Below, in pieces: positions 1 through 12,130 of a stretch of DNA of 64,000 nt. Position 1 is the stretch's first letter. Each line of letters starts with the position of its first letter. The stretch comes from Siderastrea siderea (taxonomy: Eukaryota; Cnidaria; Anthozoa; Scleractinia; Rhizangiidae), in the NCBI GenBank assembly GCA_964030785.1, contig OZ034975.1, positions 3,118,855-3,182,854 of the forward strand, in the 5' to 3' direction. Made by a program: the position numbers and the translations under genes. The notes below the pieces were generated by a model, which saw nothing but the letters and a program-made list of their open reading frames with translations, was not told the DNA's origin and made no database searches.

Positions 1-220
1 AGCCGTAGAAACATCACGAATTTTATCAATATGGAGATTAAAGTCACCAGCAATTAGTAACGACCCAGACTTGATATCATATTGTTCAAGAAGTGAGCTA
101 AATTCCTCCATGAAATAATTCATTGAACTGTTCGTAGAAGACAAAGGTGGGCGATAGATGCCTAAAATATAAACATCCTTTGACAACATCTTCATTTGCA
201 TTCCGATGGCTATGTTGGCT
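1..220 (-). pseudogene. LINE endonuclease-domain fragment
   Basis: On the minus strand one frame stays open to the window edge and reads like the middle of an apurinic-type (EEP) endonuclease of a non-LTR retrotransposon: an YILGIYRPP strand, then LLIAGDFNLHID, the GDFN metal/catalytic signature of this fold. There is no start or reverse transcriptase inside the window; the rest would lie to the left. A related stretch (228-322) recurs at 2088-2190, so more than one copy of the family landed here. The domain call is from motifs; the clade is not determined. Confidence 0.6.
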
Positions 221-227
221 ATGGTAT

Positions 228-322
228 GTTGCCAGTTCATAATCCAGACAAATAGGATAAACTGAGCAGAAGTACGGTATAGTTCTTGTACTAAACATAT
301 GAGGAATACGCAAGGACATAAT
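228..322. repeat. Direct repeat, copy 1 (with 2088-2190)
   Basis: This stretch and 2088-2190 share a long near-identical run beginning tatgttgcca and ending in an acaaggacat block, with a small insertion in the second copy. Copy 1 abuts the LINE endonuclease scrap, so both are probably pieces of one retrotransposon family. Confidence 0.6.
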
Positions 323-2087
323 TTATGTTATGCCTGATCACGAACGATACAGAAACAGGGGGTTCCAAGATTTTAGGAAAGTGGGGTCGTCACTCAGCGC
401 CCGTTCTCATGGGAGGTCCGGGAGCGAGGTACACGAGAAAATTTTGAAAAGATGGATTGTGAAATAAGGCTTTTTAAAAACTTCATTGCCTCTATTTTCG
501 ACTTCACAAAGGTGGGTGGGGTCAACCCCCTCAACCCTTCCCATGGATCCGACCCTGAGAAAGAAATAAAATCAGAGAGTAATCAAAGTCAAATTGGTTA
601 TAGAGAAAAATTATACCTGAACACGTTTGTCCATCTCCGCTGAACGCTTGTTCCAGGAGAAATAAAAGTGGCCGGGCGGTGTTTACACATGTTGCATTTT
701 CATTGCAGTCCTCAAAATGGCAGCCACGACTGCAATGAAATTTTAGTTCTCAATTTAGGTATAGTGGAACTCAGTGAATACTTGGACCGACCGACCATAC
801 AAATTTGGCCGTCTTCTTGAGCAGGTCGTTTTGAACAGGGTAGCGTATGTCAGCCCAAGAAACAGAAAAAGGCGAAAAAAAAACAAGTGGACAAAACATC
901 ATTGAAACTAACGAAATACAGTGTACAGTTATCAGTGTACCACTTGCAAAAGATCATTTGACTTTTTCGCTCTTCAAAACATTGTAAATACATGCACACC
1001 ACCCAACAGAGAGTAGCAATTGAGCCTAACTGTTTCATCGACGTTGTATCATCGGGGGTAAGTTCAATTGACGAGAAAGTGTGAGAGTCCATAAATTTAA
1101 AGCAATCATCGGTCGCTTTGCACTGATACTTGCCTCAGTTGGTGTCTTTGCAGAATAGTGAAACATGAGTGATAAAACGAGCGATGTCGTCGGCTGACTG
1201 GACCACGGGCGCGTGAAAAACGGACTTTGAGAAAATCTAGTCGTTGATCATGAACTGGGTCTTAAGAAAGGAAAATGTTTCAGAGGAAAATGGTTTCAAA
1301 AACTCGTCCTAACAGTGTTATGCTTGTGAGCCTGAGAGAAGCTCCCAAACAAAAGTGATGGGGATGTTCGTTCATACATTTTCCCTGGAGGAGCTTTTTT
1401 TTGACGCTTAATTACAGTGTTTGAATATCCGAATCAGATTTATAACAACTTAAATCCTAAAAAGGGACAAAGTAAAAACTTTTAATGAAGGGAAAAAAGA
1501 AAAAGAAAAGAGAGGAAAACGCAAAGTAAGAGTGCCAGAAAATCTAATAAAAAATCCAGTGAAGTGAAAAAGGAACTGTTTTGATTTAAAGTAACTAACG
1601 TTCTTTGCAAACCTTACACGACGAATTTCTAACCGTGTAGTGTAAAGTCCGTTCTTGCGATGCATGTATCAAGTGTGAATGTCAGAACGCTTGCAAAACT
1701 TTCCACTAGCTGGACTTGCTTCATGTACCATCACAACGTATTGCCCCAAACACTAAGGCAATAAAAATAAAAGGAACTCTAAAGGTACCAGAATTTAGTT
1801 TGTACGCGTTGCTTGAATTTATTTTTACCCCCTGCGAGTAGAATTCTAGTATGGTTAGTTTAGTCTTATAAACACCCTGTACGGTACCAAACCAAAAGCT
1901 ATCATCCCTAAAAAGTGTGGCGAACTGACCTGTGTCACTTTTATGCGAGAGTAGTTCCTGGAAGTTGTAAGGCTGTGTTTCAATTGCAAAAGCGTAATCC
2001 AGACAAGCGCTGGAGGCAACGGAACCGACTGACCACATATCGAACTAAACCTGACAGACGATCAAAAACACTAGATAACAAATAACT
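323..2087. other. No recognisable gene
   Basis: Only short ORFs without domain signatures or convincing splice borders are present. The region is AT-rich with no clear tandem structure. I see nothing I can name. Confidence 0.5.
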
Positions 2088-2349
2088 GTATGTTGCCAGC
2101 TCATAATCCAGACAGATAGGATAAACTGAGCACAAGTACCGTATAGTTCTTGTACAGGCTCAGCGTATGAGGAATACACAAGGACATCTTACAGTGTTTA
2201 ATAGAAGATTTCTTCGATCATCAAATATTTTTAATGTTTAGCTTTATAGATAGTTTCCGTTTTTAACCTTTTTATTCTATATATTATATAATTAACTTTT
2301 TATTGTGAAGCGTCATGAGCAAGTAGTGATAATAGCCCTATTTTAATAA

Positions 2350-2382
<33 letters not shown>

Positions 2383-2400
2383 GTTATTATTATTTTGAAA
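2088..2400 (+). mobile_element. LINE fragment and retroposon-like 3' tail with (TTA)n
   Basis: The left part (2088-2190) repeats 228-322. The right part ends with the arrangement seen at many LINE/SINE 3' ends: a tattgtgaagcg...gataatagccct block running into a pure (TTA)n tract at about 2349-2392. Tail type is from general knowledge of CR1/L2-like elements; no coding part is attached. Confidence 0.45.
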
Positions 2401-3189
2401 TTGATTAGTTAAACAAAGCAAAACTTCTTTAGCAGTTAAATGTTATTTCTTTAGTAAACGCGAGCTTCGAATTCATGGCAAGAATTTCACTTGAAAAACA
2501 ACTTTGTACGTGTCTTAGACTTTGTACACGTGCACTTATGAACTGAGAAAGCCTTTGAATGTGCTGGACTTAAAAGATATATTATATTTTGAGATGTCAC
2601 AATTATGCTTTTCAGCGTGATATCCATATGCTTATCTTTTCCAGTTGCAGTGATATGGATTTAGCCACTAAATCATAAACCAAAAACTGAGCGCTCTACT
2701 TTTATTGTACTGGGATCACTGATAAGCTAAACGTTCTTTCCAGACCGGTTCTGCGAGGAAGATAAATATTTAAAACTCTTAACAAATGACGACATACGAA
2801 ACTAACGAAATACGAAAACTAAGGAAACAATAAAACTAAAGGTAATACAACAACGTACCTTACCGGTGATATCGCTAACATTTAAACTGAAATGGACGAG
2901 TAGAAAAAGCAAACCTTGATCTAAAAGACTTCGACAACGTACAACTGACAACTAACTATGTAAATGACTAAAGAAACTTGTAAAACGAATAGGTGACAGA
3001 AAATATTAACATATCTAATTATAAACGAAAACCTATACGCAAAAATGAAAAAGAAAATAAAAATGAAAAAAAAATTGAAAGATTTTAACCCAAAAAAAAC
3101 GCGTAATGTGCGCTAACAATGGGTTTCTTTCAGCGTGGCATTGATATGCTTTTAATGTTAAATGTAGCATGCTTATTTTTCTATCAAAG
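2401..3189. other. No recognisable gene
   Basis: AT-rich sequence upstream of the EAR-repeat gene. An acceptor-like pyrimidine/AG (tttttctatcaaag at about 3176-3189) closes this stretch and may be the 3' splice site of the following exon. Nothing else is identifiable. Confidence 0.4.
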
Positions 3190-4231
3190 ATTGTGCCAAT
3201 AGTTTGCACGGCTTCCAAAAGTATCAAGATTTACCAACCAGAGGAGCTGAGGCTGCTAAACAGTTCAGCATCAATGGAAGTCTGTTTCTCGCCTTCGCCA
3301 ACTATCTTGGTGATACTAAGCGCTTCAACACAGACTCCTTTATCTACAAACTGAACACTTCAACTGGAAGGCTCTTCCTCTACCAGACCATAGACACTAC
3401 CGGAGCATATGACATCGAAAATTTTACGATCTCTGATAAACATTACCTCGCCGTTGCTAATCATTATAATGGAGCTACAGTCCAACTGAACTCTGTTATT
3501 TACCAGTGGAATGGACACCAGTTTGTTACTTTACAAAACATTTCAACAAATTCAGCAACAAGCTTTAATTTTTTTGAAATGATACAGGAAATGTTTCTCG
3601 CCGTTACGAATGCGTGGGCAAAGTCGGCAGTCATCTACAAATGGAAGGACAACCAGTTTGAAACGTTGCAAGCACGTCGTTTGTAATAAACAATGAGACT
3701 TTCATTGCTTTTGCCAACTGGGAAAACTCCCAGCTGGAGAATGCTGCCAACTCCACTGTATTCAAGTGGTCAGGAAACAGCTTTGTCAAACTGCAGTCTC
3801 TTCAGACGTATGGAGCAGGAGACGTGAAATCCTTCAACATCAACGGTGACACATTCCTCGCCTTTGCCAACGAGTACAATGGACGTAATTATAACATCGA
3901 CTCGTTCATTTACAAGTGGGATGGCAGCAAGTTCGTCCTGTTTCAGTCTATCCCCACTCGTGGAACTTTCGCCTGGAATCCATTTGTCATGTGCGGTCAA
4001 ACGTTCCTGGATGTGGCTAATTACAAGGATGACAGTCAGGGACGCAACACAAAGTCTGTTATTTACCGGTACTCTGGACAACAGTTCATTCAGTACCAAG
4101 AGATATCAAGTCAGGGAGGGAGGGATATGACATCACTTGAATACAATGGTCACACCTATCTGGCAGTTGCAAATTCGCAGAACAATGATGGGAAATACAA
4201 CATCAACAGCACGCTGTATAAATGGATCTAA
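3190..4231 (+). pseudogene. EAR/EPTP seven-repeat propeller gene, frame broken
   Basis: Seven consecutive repeats of about 45-50 residues are visible, each following the EAR (EPTP) pattern: F-x-x-(Y/L)Q-x-(I/L)-x-T-x-G..., then (T/Y)(F/Y)LA(F/V)AN, then S-x-(I/V)YKW. Seven repeats is the blade number of the EPTP beta-propeller of LGI1, TSPEAR and ADGRV1, which act as extracellular binding domains. Repeats 1-3 lie in one frame (TTG-initiated at 3204, stop about 3684) and repeats 4-7 in another (to TAA at 4229). The break falls near 3675-3690, where part of repeat 4's first strand is also missing, so a short deletion looks more likely than a simple base error. The first residues probably come from an upstream exon through the acceptor-like site at 3189; no signal peptide or LamG domain is seen. 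It could be a recent pseudogene or a gene with an assembly gap. Confidence 0.75.
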
Positions 4232-5154
4232 AATTGACTTGTAATAGAACAAAGCTAGCAAGATGGAGTTCCTTACCAACGAAATCACAACGAACACACT
4301 AATAAAGCTAAAAGGGCAAATGCTTCTTTTGGAAAGAGAACTGACGACAACAAGACTTTTCGAGGACTGATTATTTAAAATACACGTCGAGCGTTTTTAA
4401 CAAGTAGAAACTCACATTGAGGAAGACAGTGAAACACTCTCACTTTGAACAGTGTACAGGAAGAATGAACGGTACCTTTTATTACATCGCAAACTGTCTT
4501 AGAAGGTGAAGCTAATAAGGCAACACTATCTTAGGCGATTTAGTTATGCCAAGACACGCTGTTGTAGATTATTTAAAACTTTTAAGTTTTAAAAAAGTTC
4601 TTCGACAAAATAGCAGTGACAAACGCAACCGAATTATACGAGGGTAAAATACTAATAGTATAATTTGCATAAAAAGTTAATCCAAATTATCAGTGGTTAT
4701 CGCGGCCGTAATTGGTGGGGACCATGTTGGGCACTCGGTGGTAGTTTTATGGCGTGAAAATCAAACCACATGAAAAATTTTTTCAATGAAAACAACTTAT
4801 TGGTACATTGTTTAGCAGTTTAGTTACTTTCAAGTAGCAACATGAAATAACTAAAGTGTGGGTTTGTCTACAAACGTGTTTCTCAGCTTTTTTAAATTAA
4901 CATTTTTTGTTTGCATGTTCAATTTTACAAACGCTTTTTCCCACACCTAAAGGCATCGGAACGGATTAGAGAATCCAAGGAGAATCGCAAGAATCTTATA
5001 AAAATTGGAATTCGTTTTCTAACAGTTTGTGTTCATATTAAAAGCTTAAGTTCTCTTTCGCAGTACAGACTTGGTGCTCGGTTATTATAGTAGTACATTT
5101 ATTTAATGTTTGAGACCAGGGTGCATTTTTCGTAAAGAAAAAGTTAATACGCTA
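4232..5154. other. No recognisable gene (3' flank of EAR gene)
   Basis: AT-rich flank; an aataaag near 4301 could serve as a polyadenylation signal for the EAR gene. No domains or repeats were recognised. Confidence 0.35.
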
Positions 5155-5350
5155 GTTAAACACGTAAAGGTGTCATTGTAAAAGCACAAACATTTCGGGC
5201 ATAGCCCTTCTTCAGTGTGGAGAAAAATGCGCATTGCAATTGCGCCATACTTAAAAACCTAACTGAAAAAAGTGCACGTAAAGCGCACACTGAAGAAGAG
5301 CTATGCTGAAACGTTTGTGTTAAAAACAATGACACCTTTACGTGTTCAAC
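5155..5350. mobile_element. Hairpin MITE
   Basis: Imperfect inverted arms of about 60 bp: the left arm (5155-5222) reads cacgtaaaggtgtcattg..., and the right arm (5284-5350) is its reverse complement, including the cttcttcagtg block. No coding content. This is a foldback-type non-autonomous DNA element. Confidence 0.65.
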
Positions 5351-5479
5351 TAGCTTATGAACTCTTTCTTTGTTATTGGTGTCACGCATCAACTGAGCTT
5401 TGTCTCTTCCTTTCTGCATTTTTCGTAGCTTTTAATAAGGGTCGTAATAAGGTACATCAGGAGCTTATGGGCTCCTGGA

Positions 5480-5755
5480 ACATGGGATCGGGCATCAAAT
5501 GAATGGGAGCTGATCGGTGGGGCGAGTTTAGGGATCAGAGGGGTGGGATCAGGGATCAAAGGGGTGCGATCGGGGAATGGCGGGTTGGTATCAGGGATTA
5601 TATTAGCGGGTTGAATTCAGGGATCGGAGGAATGGGTTCAGGGATCAAAGGGGTGGGATCAGGGATAGAGGGGTGGAAGGTGGAATCAGGGATCAGAGGG
5701 GTGGGATCAGGGATCAGAGAGGTGGGATCAGGGATTAGAGGGGTGGGACCTTGAC
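5480..5755 (+). repeat. G-rich minisatellite (gggatcag/ggggtggg)
   Basis: Irregular tandem copies of an approximately 20-bp unit, ggggtgggatcagggatcag, with variants. Several GGGG runs per unit make the plus strand a G-quadruplex candidate. The ORF through it (5503-5754, low-complexity Gly/Ser/Ile) is a by-product of the repeat. Confidence 0.75.
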
Positions 5756-5884
5756 GCTATTTGGGTATCAGTCTAATCGGATCGGAATTTTCAAAGGGGG
5801 AAATAGGGTCATTGACAAGACATACTTCATTACAATGTTAAAGTTAACAAATCTCCCAGAATATACACTTGGTCAAAATATTGT

Positions 5885-7292
5885 GATCAGTGTACATCAT
5901 AAACGTAAGTGTTGCGAGAGCCGCAAAAACATTGTCGGTATTAAAGAGGTTAATGGTGGGGGACAGGAGAGCGGGAGTATCAGGGATAAAAGGGGTCGGA
6001 AATCGGGGAAGTATGGGAAAGGAGACGGGAGGAGATTGCATTTGTGAGAGGGCAAGAAGCGTGAAAAACATGACAATATTGCAATAGGAAAAGAACAAAC
6101 AGGCGCTATCCGCCCTAACGGAAAAGGAGGAACTTGACTGAAGGATCCAGGGAGTGAGAGTCTTATGCACCCTCTCCTCCAAGTCCATTTTTATCATTGC
6201 TACAATTTTATTGATGATGATTCTTAACTTACAGTAATCACAACAGATTAAGTTCAGAAGTAGTCACATATATGAGTTGTTTGAGAACCCTCAAAAGATT
6301 ATAATTATTATGGATCAAGGTACAGAAGTGCTACTAGCAGGTGCAGGAATCTTAGAAGTAGTATGCACCTATAAACACTTCTGTCAGAATTTGATAAGTC
6401 GCATTTATGAGCTGTTTAAAACTTGTTATAGCGTTTAGTCTGTAAGGAGTTACATTTTTTCGTAGCTGCATGTAGAATGCTAGTTAATTAACCAATCGAA
6501 TATCAAGGTTTAAAATCGTTATTAGCTGGTGCAGAACTCTGCACAGTAGTTCACACTGCTGTTGCACTTTGGTGCAACTGAAGTGGTTACCCTGTATAAA
6601 TATTTTTAATTATTATTATTGTTATTAGTCGTATAAATAAGCTATTTGAGAACTGTAACATTATCTATAAACGTGAAAAAAGTCCTAGCTACACGTATAA
6701 TGCTGCTTAACAATGCTAGATTGACTGAAATAAAGTTGTTAAACTTATCAACTGGCTACTTTATTTTCATGGACCGTAAAAGAACAACAGAGAGGAATTT
6801 AACAAGCACCTATCCAGGTACAAGGTCCATGCTGCAAACACTTTTGATAGAACATCTGGACAACATATTTCTTCAATAACAAAACAAAAACTCTCGTGTT
6901 TATTACGAGTAAGATGGGGTAAATAAAGGACAGTCAAATTTACAAATAATAACTCGTAGGTCGGTCGGGGACCAATATAAAGGCGATTAATTCTCCCAGA
7001 TTCTCTTAAAAGGTAACAAATTCGTAGATTGGACAGTTGAACAAAATTTGGTTACACGTTCTTCTGGTTACCATGTGCACATCTTATTTACACGGAGAAA
7101 AGTGATCCAAAAATTCATTCAGAACAACAGAGTTCTAAGAGAAGGGGAACGATCTAGAGGCACCACACCCAAACATTCCAAGAAATAGCTTATTTCTGGG
7201 AGTCTAAGTTCCTCGGGCAACTGATCCCCACCTTTCTACCACGTGATGAGAATCGGTCCAATTTATCACAGGTCCCGCAGTTTCATTAGTAT
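5885..7292. repeat. Dispersed repeat family R, copy A
   Basis: Matches copy C (30060-32040) and, from about 6636, copy B (10258-11640). Shared landmarks are a ggaaatcggggaagtatggg block, a gagaactgta block, the ccgtaaaagaacaacagagaggaa block, ggacagtc...tcggtcgg, and a ctttctaccacgtgatgagaat end. No intact ORF is preserved between copies, so it looks like a non-coding repeat (DNA transposon or LINE remnant). Copy A ends just before the LINE at 7330. Confidence 0.65.
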
Positions 7293-7380
7293 TACAGTAT
7301 TGCAAAGGCCCCTTAAAACTTAATTATTAATTTCTTACTTAATTAAAATAACTAAAAGAGATTACAACCATTTCTTATTT

Positions 7381-7947
7381 TTAACCATTCAGAGAGGTAG
7401 CCATTGTAACTAGTTTGTCTCTCTGTTCAAAGCGTGACGAGATGAACGAAATTAATTGAATATTTATAAAATAATCAGTACAATTCATAAGATGTGACAA
7501 TAAGGTCTCATGTGATAATAGTCGTAGAAATGGGATTTTAGGTTCTATTTTAGAAAAGAACCTGTCTCTTATCGAAGAATAGCTCGGGCAATCTAGTAAA
7601 AAATGAGTTTCATCTTCAATTTTGTTACAATTGCAGAGACTACATAACCTCTCATCACGAGGTATTTTGTCGTATCTACCTGTTTCAATCCGAAGTTTAT
7701 GACTGCTAATTCTCAGTTTTACTAATGATTTTCTAGATGGGTTCTTTCTTGTTAGATCTAGGTAGGCAGAAAGGCTATAATTCTTTTTGAACGTGTAATA
7801 AAAACTAAGTTTTTGCGAATGTTGAAGGGTTTGGTTCCAGTAAGAGATATATTTCTTTTTCATGAGATCTACATATTGTTTGATTTTACTTTCATTCAAT
7901 GAATTACAATTAAAGTCACAGAAATTGTAATAGTCAGTCATTTTCAT
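7381..7947 (-). pseudogene. LINE ORF C-terminal zinc-knuckle region
   Basis: The minus-strand ORF contains RLCSLCNCNKIEDETHFLLDC, a C-x2-C...H-x4-C cluster that ends many LINE ORF2 proteins downstream of the RT (sometimes annotated zf-RVT). It is separated from the RT by about 200 bp in which no single frame is open. It belongs to the same element as the RT at 8152-9282. Confidence 0.65.
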
Positions 7948-8151
7948 GAGACTAGAGTAAAAACTATTATGACCGTTATAATGAAGGTCAATCGATATTT
8001 TTAAAGATTGTTTGACTATAGAGCTTTCTTCCTTTTCTCGGACGTAGTTTAAGTAATTATCTTTTTATTTATATCAATGATCTAAGGGAATTTACCCAGT
8101 TCAGCTCTACATGTAATATTGGAAACCTTGTTATGAACTTCTAAATGACGT

Positions 8152-9282
8152 TTACAGAATTGTAAATGAGTTTTTTTCAATTGCGGAACTGTCCCACGAC
8201 TTAAAAACTGATTTCGCAAAGGCACCCCAAACTTCACTATTGTAGGTTAAAATTGGTGAGATCATTGAGTCAAAAATTTTACACACAAGAGAAGGTTTCA
8301 GTTTATTAAAATCAGTGTGCCGTCGTAGACCAAAGAAAGCATGAAGAGCTTTTTGTCGAAGGTGTTCAAGCGAAAGCGTAAAATTTCCGGAAGACGAGAT
8401 GCGAGTCCCTAGGTAGGTATAGTTTTGGCCAATGTCTATCATTTCACTGCCTATGTGAAAAACATAATCACGCTTTGTTGTGCATCGTTGAAAAATCATT
8501 ACCTTGGTTTTCTTGGGATTTATTCTTAGCATCCGAGAGTTGCAATATGAGGATAACTCGTTTAGGCAATTTTGCAATCCTACTTTTGATCGTGATAATA
8601 TAATTAAGTCGTCTGCATAAAAAAGAGAGTTGAGTTTGGTGCCATTTGGTAGCACGAACGGATCAGATAGAATGTTGTTAAACGAGAAAGCTAAATCATT
8701 GACGTATAGGTTAAAGAGCAAAGGACTTGAAATGCAGCATTGGCGCACACCTCTGGCGTATTGAAAAGATCGCGTTTGGCTATTTCCAATTCTAACAGAG
8801 GAGGTAGAATTCGAATATAAACTTTTAATTACATTATAGAAGTTTCCTCGGATATTGATTTTTAACAGCTTATATAGAAGTCCATCATGCCAGACCGAAT
8901 CAAATGCTTTCCTAAAGTCCACAAAACATGCATATACTTTCGTTTGGTGACAATTGACATATTTGTCTATTAACGTTCGTAGTGTAAGAACATGGTCTGC
9001 TGTTCGATTATTTGCTAGAAAACCAATTTGAGATTTATGAAGTATGTCAAGCGACTGAACGTGTTCAAGAAGTCTTTGATTAAGAATGGAACAAAATAGT
9101 TTACCAAGACAACTAGAAATACATATTCCCCGACAATTTGAGGGATCATTTTTAGTCCCACGTTTAAAGATTGGTATAATAAGGCCACCGCACCATGTTT
9201 GAGGCATAGTGCCCGAGCTAAGAACTGCATTAAATAATTTCAAATAAACAGGCATTAACTGGTTTAAGCTGGATTTGATCAT
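8152..9282 (-). pseudogene. LINE reverse transcriptase
   Basis: RNA-dependent DNA polymerase of a non-LTR element. Visible RT blocks are IPIFKRGTKNDPSNCRGI (block 1/2), ACFVDFRKAFDSVWHDGL (motif A, catalytic Asp), RGVRQCCISSPLLFNLYVND (motif B; the usual QGC/QGD is altered to QCC), LFYADDLIIL (motif C, YADD) and LRINPKKTKVMIF (motif D). The catalytic box is retained but the ORF is cut off from its endonuclease and C-terminal parts by frame breaks. The altered motif B is a point of decay. Confidence 0.85.
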
Positions 9283-10258
9283 TTCGTTTTTGATTTTGCT
9301 GAAAACGGAGATTTATTGTTTTTGAGTTTTTTGGCCGTTGTGCGTATTTCAAGTTCGGTTATTAGGTAGTCCAAAGAATGCGAATGTGTTGTTGCATCAT
9401 CTAGACTTCGTAACTCATTAATAACCGCTTCTTGGTGTAAATTAAGGGGTTCGTTAGAGTGTAGTGATTGGAAATGAGAAATCCAATTTTCTTCTGAAAT
9501 TGGTGGGATGCTAGTTTCCTTCACAGAATCATCCATTGATTTTAAACAGTTCCAAAAGTTTCGGCTGTCCGAATTATCTACTGTATTTTCAAGTTCCGAA
9601 ATCTTAGTCTGATAATATTCATTTTTCTTCCGTGTTAGAAGGCTTTTGTACTGTTTTAAGACTGTATGATATCCTTTCCGAAGGGTAATATTAAGTGGAT
9701 CTCTGTGTTTTAGATTAGCAAGTTTTCTCAATTCGTGTCTCTTAAGACGACATTCTTTATCAAACCATTTTTTGTTAGAAGATGATTTGATATGTCGTTT
9801 CTTAACGACCCTAATTTTTAAACAACGTTTTGCAGTTGTAATAAGAATATTTTCTACTGCATCTAGAGAGGTGTTAACATTCCTGTCTGGCCTGTTATCA
9901 ATAAGGAAATCATGTAGCATTCTCTGTATTTCTCTTGACTGCAGTGCGGTTCTAAATTTAAGTGAGGAATCTCTTTCCCAAATAAACTGTTTAGGTAAAC
10001 GTACTAATGTATCGTTGATGTTTGTTGTGGCTGAGTGATCATTAACCGTATTGACATTAAGCCATGTCATTATGGGACTGTGATCTGATAAACTCAACGG
10101 TTCTCTAACAATGAAATTTGCGATATGGCGGAATAAATCTTGATCCCATATTGCATAATCAACAATACTAACTCCTGATTTGCCATGAAATGTGGGTCTT
10201 CCCAATGAATCGCCACTAGTTCTATCATTCAGAATCCTCAGATCTGCACTCCTACAGA
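9279..10258 (-). pseudogene. LINE endonuclease C-terminus plus linker
   Basis: Residues near the start read GRPTFHGKSGVSIVDYAI and then LSLSDHSPI, the D-x-x-(I/V)-(S/T) and SDH motifs that close the EEP endonuclease fold. A basic linker (KKRHIKSSSNKKWFDKEC, the commonly conserved WFD/EC block between EN and RT) follows. The frame continues open upstream of the TTG-initiated ORF to about 10258. It ends at 9279 in an A-rich stretch where the reading resumes one frame over in the RT, overlapping it by 4 nt: a single-base indel in an A-run. Confidence 0.75.
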
Positions 10259-11640
10259 TTGTGAGTTATTCGAGAACTGTAGCTTTACGTATAGTCTAAT
10301 ACTGCTAATTGACAATGCTAGATTGAATGAAACAAAGTTGTTAAACTTATTAACCGGCTATTTTATTTTCATGGTCCGTAAAAGAACAGCAGAGAGGAAT
10401 TTAACAAGCACCAACCCAAGTACCAAGGTCCATGTTGCAAACACCGTCTTCTGATAACACAGTTGGACGACAAATGTCTTCAATGACAGAAGAAACTCTC
10501 TGCGTTTATTACGAGTGAGATGGGGTAAATAAAGGACAGTCGAAATTTACAAATCATAACCCAAATACACGGCTTGGTCGGTCGGAGACCTTTATAACGG
10601 CGATTAATCCTCCCAGACTCTCTCATAGGGTAACAAACTGGTGGACTGGACAAGTAAACAAAATTTTCATATCCGTTTTTCTGGTTACCATGTGCTTATT
10701 TTATTTACACGAAGAAAAGTGATCCAAAAATTCATTCACAACGACGGATTTCTACAGTGTTCTAAGAGAAGGGGAAAGATCTATAGGCACCAAACCCAAT
10801 ATTCTAAGAAATAGCTCATTTCTGGGGGTCTTAGTTCCCCCGGCAACTGACCTTCATCTTTCTACCACGTGATGAGAATCTGGATCCAATTTACCACGGG
10901 TCCCGCAGTTTCATTTGTAGGCTGATTTATCAAGGTTGTTTTCTTTGACTCCCTCCATATGTCCTTTCCTTTGTTGTCTATGAAAACTTGGTTGGAGTGT
11001 TGGAGGCGCAGTTGATCCTTCTGGAACTGTGAGTGGACATGCTGTCGCTTTTTACCGTTGGCCAAAAATTCTGGTATGGGAACAACCGAACGAGATGTTG
11101 CTGACACTATGGAGTGTGCCATGACACACGTAACGCCATAATTCCGCCATAATTTTGCAATACAAAATTCAGGGAAATAAGAAATCCTTCACTTTAAGCC
11201 TAAAACTTTAGGCCATTAGAGCTTTTTACGATGGACCGCCGTACAAAAGTAAGAATCTGTCAGCAAGCGGTTTTTCCTGCCATAATTCGGTTCAGAGAGG
11301 GAAGAAGAGCGCGTGTCGAGTGTCCTCGCGCGGTAATCAACTTTTGCGTGTACTTGCATGTTTCTCTTGCTGCATCAAATAAACCAGGCAAACGAAGACA
11401 TTTCGTCACTTCACAGTTTTAAAGGCAGAGGTTCTAAAGGAAGGCACACTCGGACAATTCTCTTGGGAAAAATTGCAACCCATAACCTTTGTAATACAGG
11501 TGCAAGCGCTCTATCAAATGTTAAGGTATATTTCTCAGTTTATTTTATCTCAAAAAGCATTAAATAAAACAGCATTTAATGCTGTGAATATTACAATAAC
11601 GAGCAAACTACCTGAAGAAGAATAAATGCTGTCCTTAATT
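10258..11640. repeat. Dispersed repeat family R, copy B
   Basis: Closely similar to copy C (30700-32040) over its whole length, including the gagaactgtagctttac start, the caccgtcttctgataacac block, the ctttctaccacgtgatgag block and the ccgccgtacaaaagtaagaa block. The last 450 bp (11190-11640) also occur as a separate copy at 16965-17410, where they start a longer duplicated segment. Confidence 0.7.
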
Positions 11641-11689
11641 TCTTTTTGTTCTCTAGAGACAAATTTACGTCACGAAATGTGCTTCTAAC

Positions 11690-12130
11690 TTTTCAAAGCT
11701 ACTGAGCAGTACTTTGCTGTGAGGCTGTTTATTATGCTGTACCAGGTGATTCTAACTTTTGAGTCTGTGGATGAAATTCTAAAGTGTGACCATTCAAATG
11801 AAAGCTACTGAGCAGTACTTTCCTGTGGTACTGTTTATTATGCTGTACAAGGTGGTTCTAACTTCTGAGTCTGTGGATGTATCCAAACGTGTTACCATTC
11901 AAATGAAAGCTACTGAGCAGTACTTTCCTGTGGTGCTGTTTATTATGCTGTACAAGGTGGTTCTAACTTCTGAGTCTGTGGATGTATCCAAACGTGTTAC
12001 CATTCAAATGAAAGCTACTGAGCAGTACTTTCCCGTGGTGTTGTTTATTATGCTGTACAAGTCTCAGTCTGCTATGAATGAAATCCTAAAGCGTGATTAT
12101 TCAAATGAAAGCTACTGAGCAGTACTTTAC
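11690..12130 (+). repeat. 108-bp minisatellite, forward array 1
   Basis: About four tandem units containing gaaagctactgagcagtact, ctgtttattatgctgtacaa and tctgagtctgtggatg. The period of 108 bp is a multiple of three, so a 110-residue ORF runs through it encoding three 36-residue repeats; I regard that ORF as a by-product. The same unit occurs at 17460-17890 (same strand) and 13490-14345 (opposite strand). Confidence 0.85.

Larger units (their letters stand above)
7330..10258 (-). mobile_element. Non-LTR retrotransposon, 5'-truncated and decayed
   Basis: A minus-strand chain of endonuclease C-terminus (9279-10258), reverse transcriptase (8152-9282) and Cys/His C-terminal domain (7381-7947) lies in different frames. 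The endonuclease frame is cut at about 10258, where repeat R copy B begins, so the element is 5'-truncated as is usual for target-primed retrotransposition. Its 3' end is in AT-rich sequence next to repeat R copy A. Clade: CR1/L2/Nimb-like by general motif style; not resolved. Confidence 0.8.

Noticed and set aside
5503..5754. Gly/Ser/Ile-rich 83-residue protein
   Set aside because: By-product of the gggatcag minisatellite.
11786..12118. 110-residue ORF of three 36-residue repeats
   Set aside because: Explained by the 108-bp minisatellite period; no start context, splice signals or conserved protein family. The same applies to 17546-17878.
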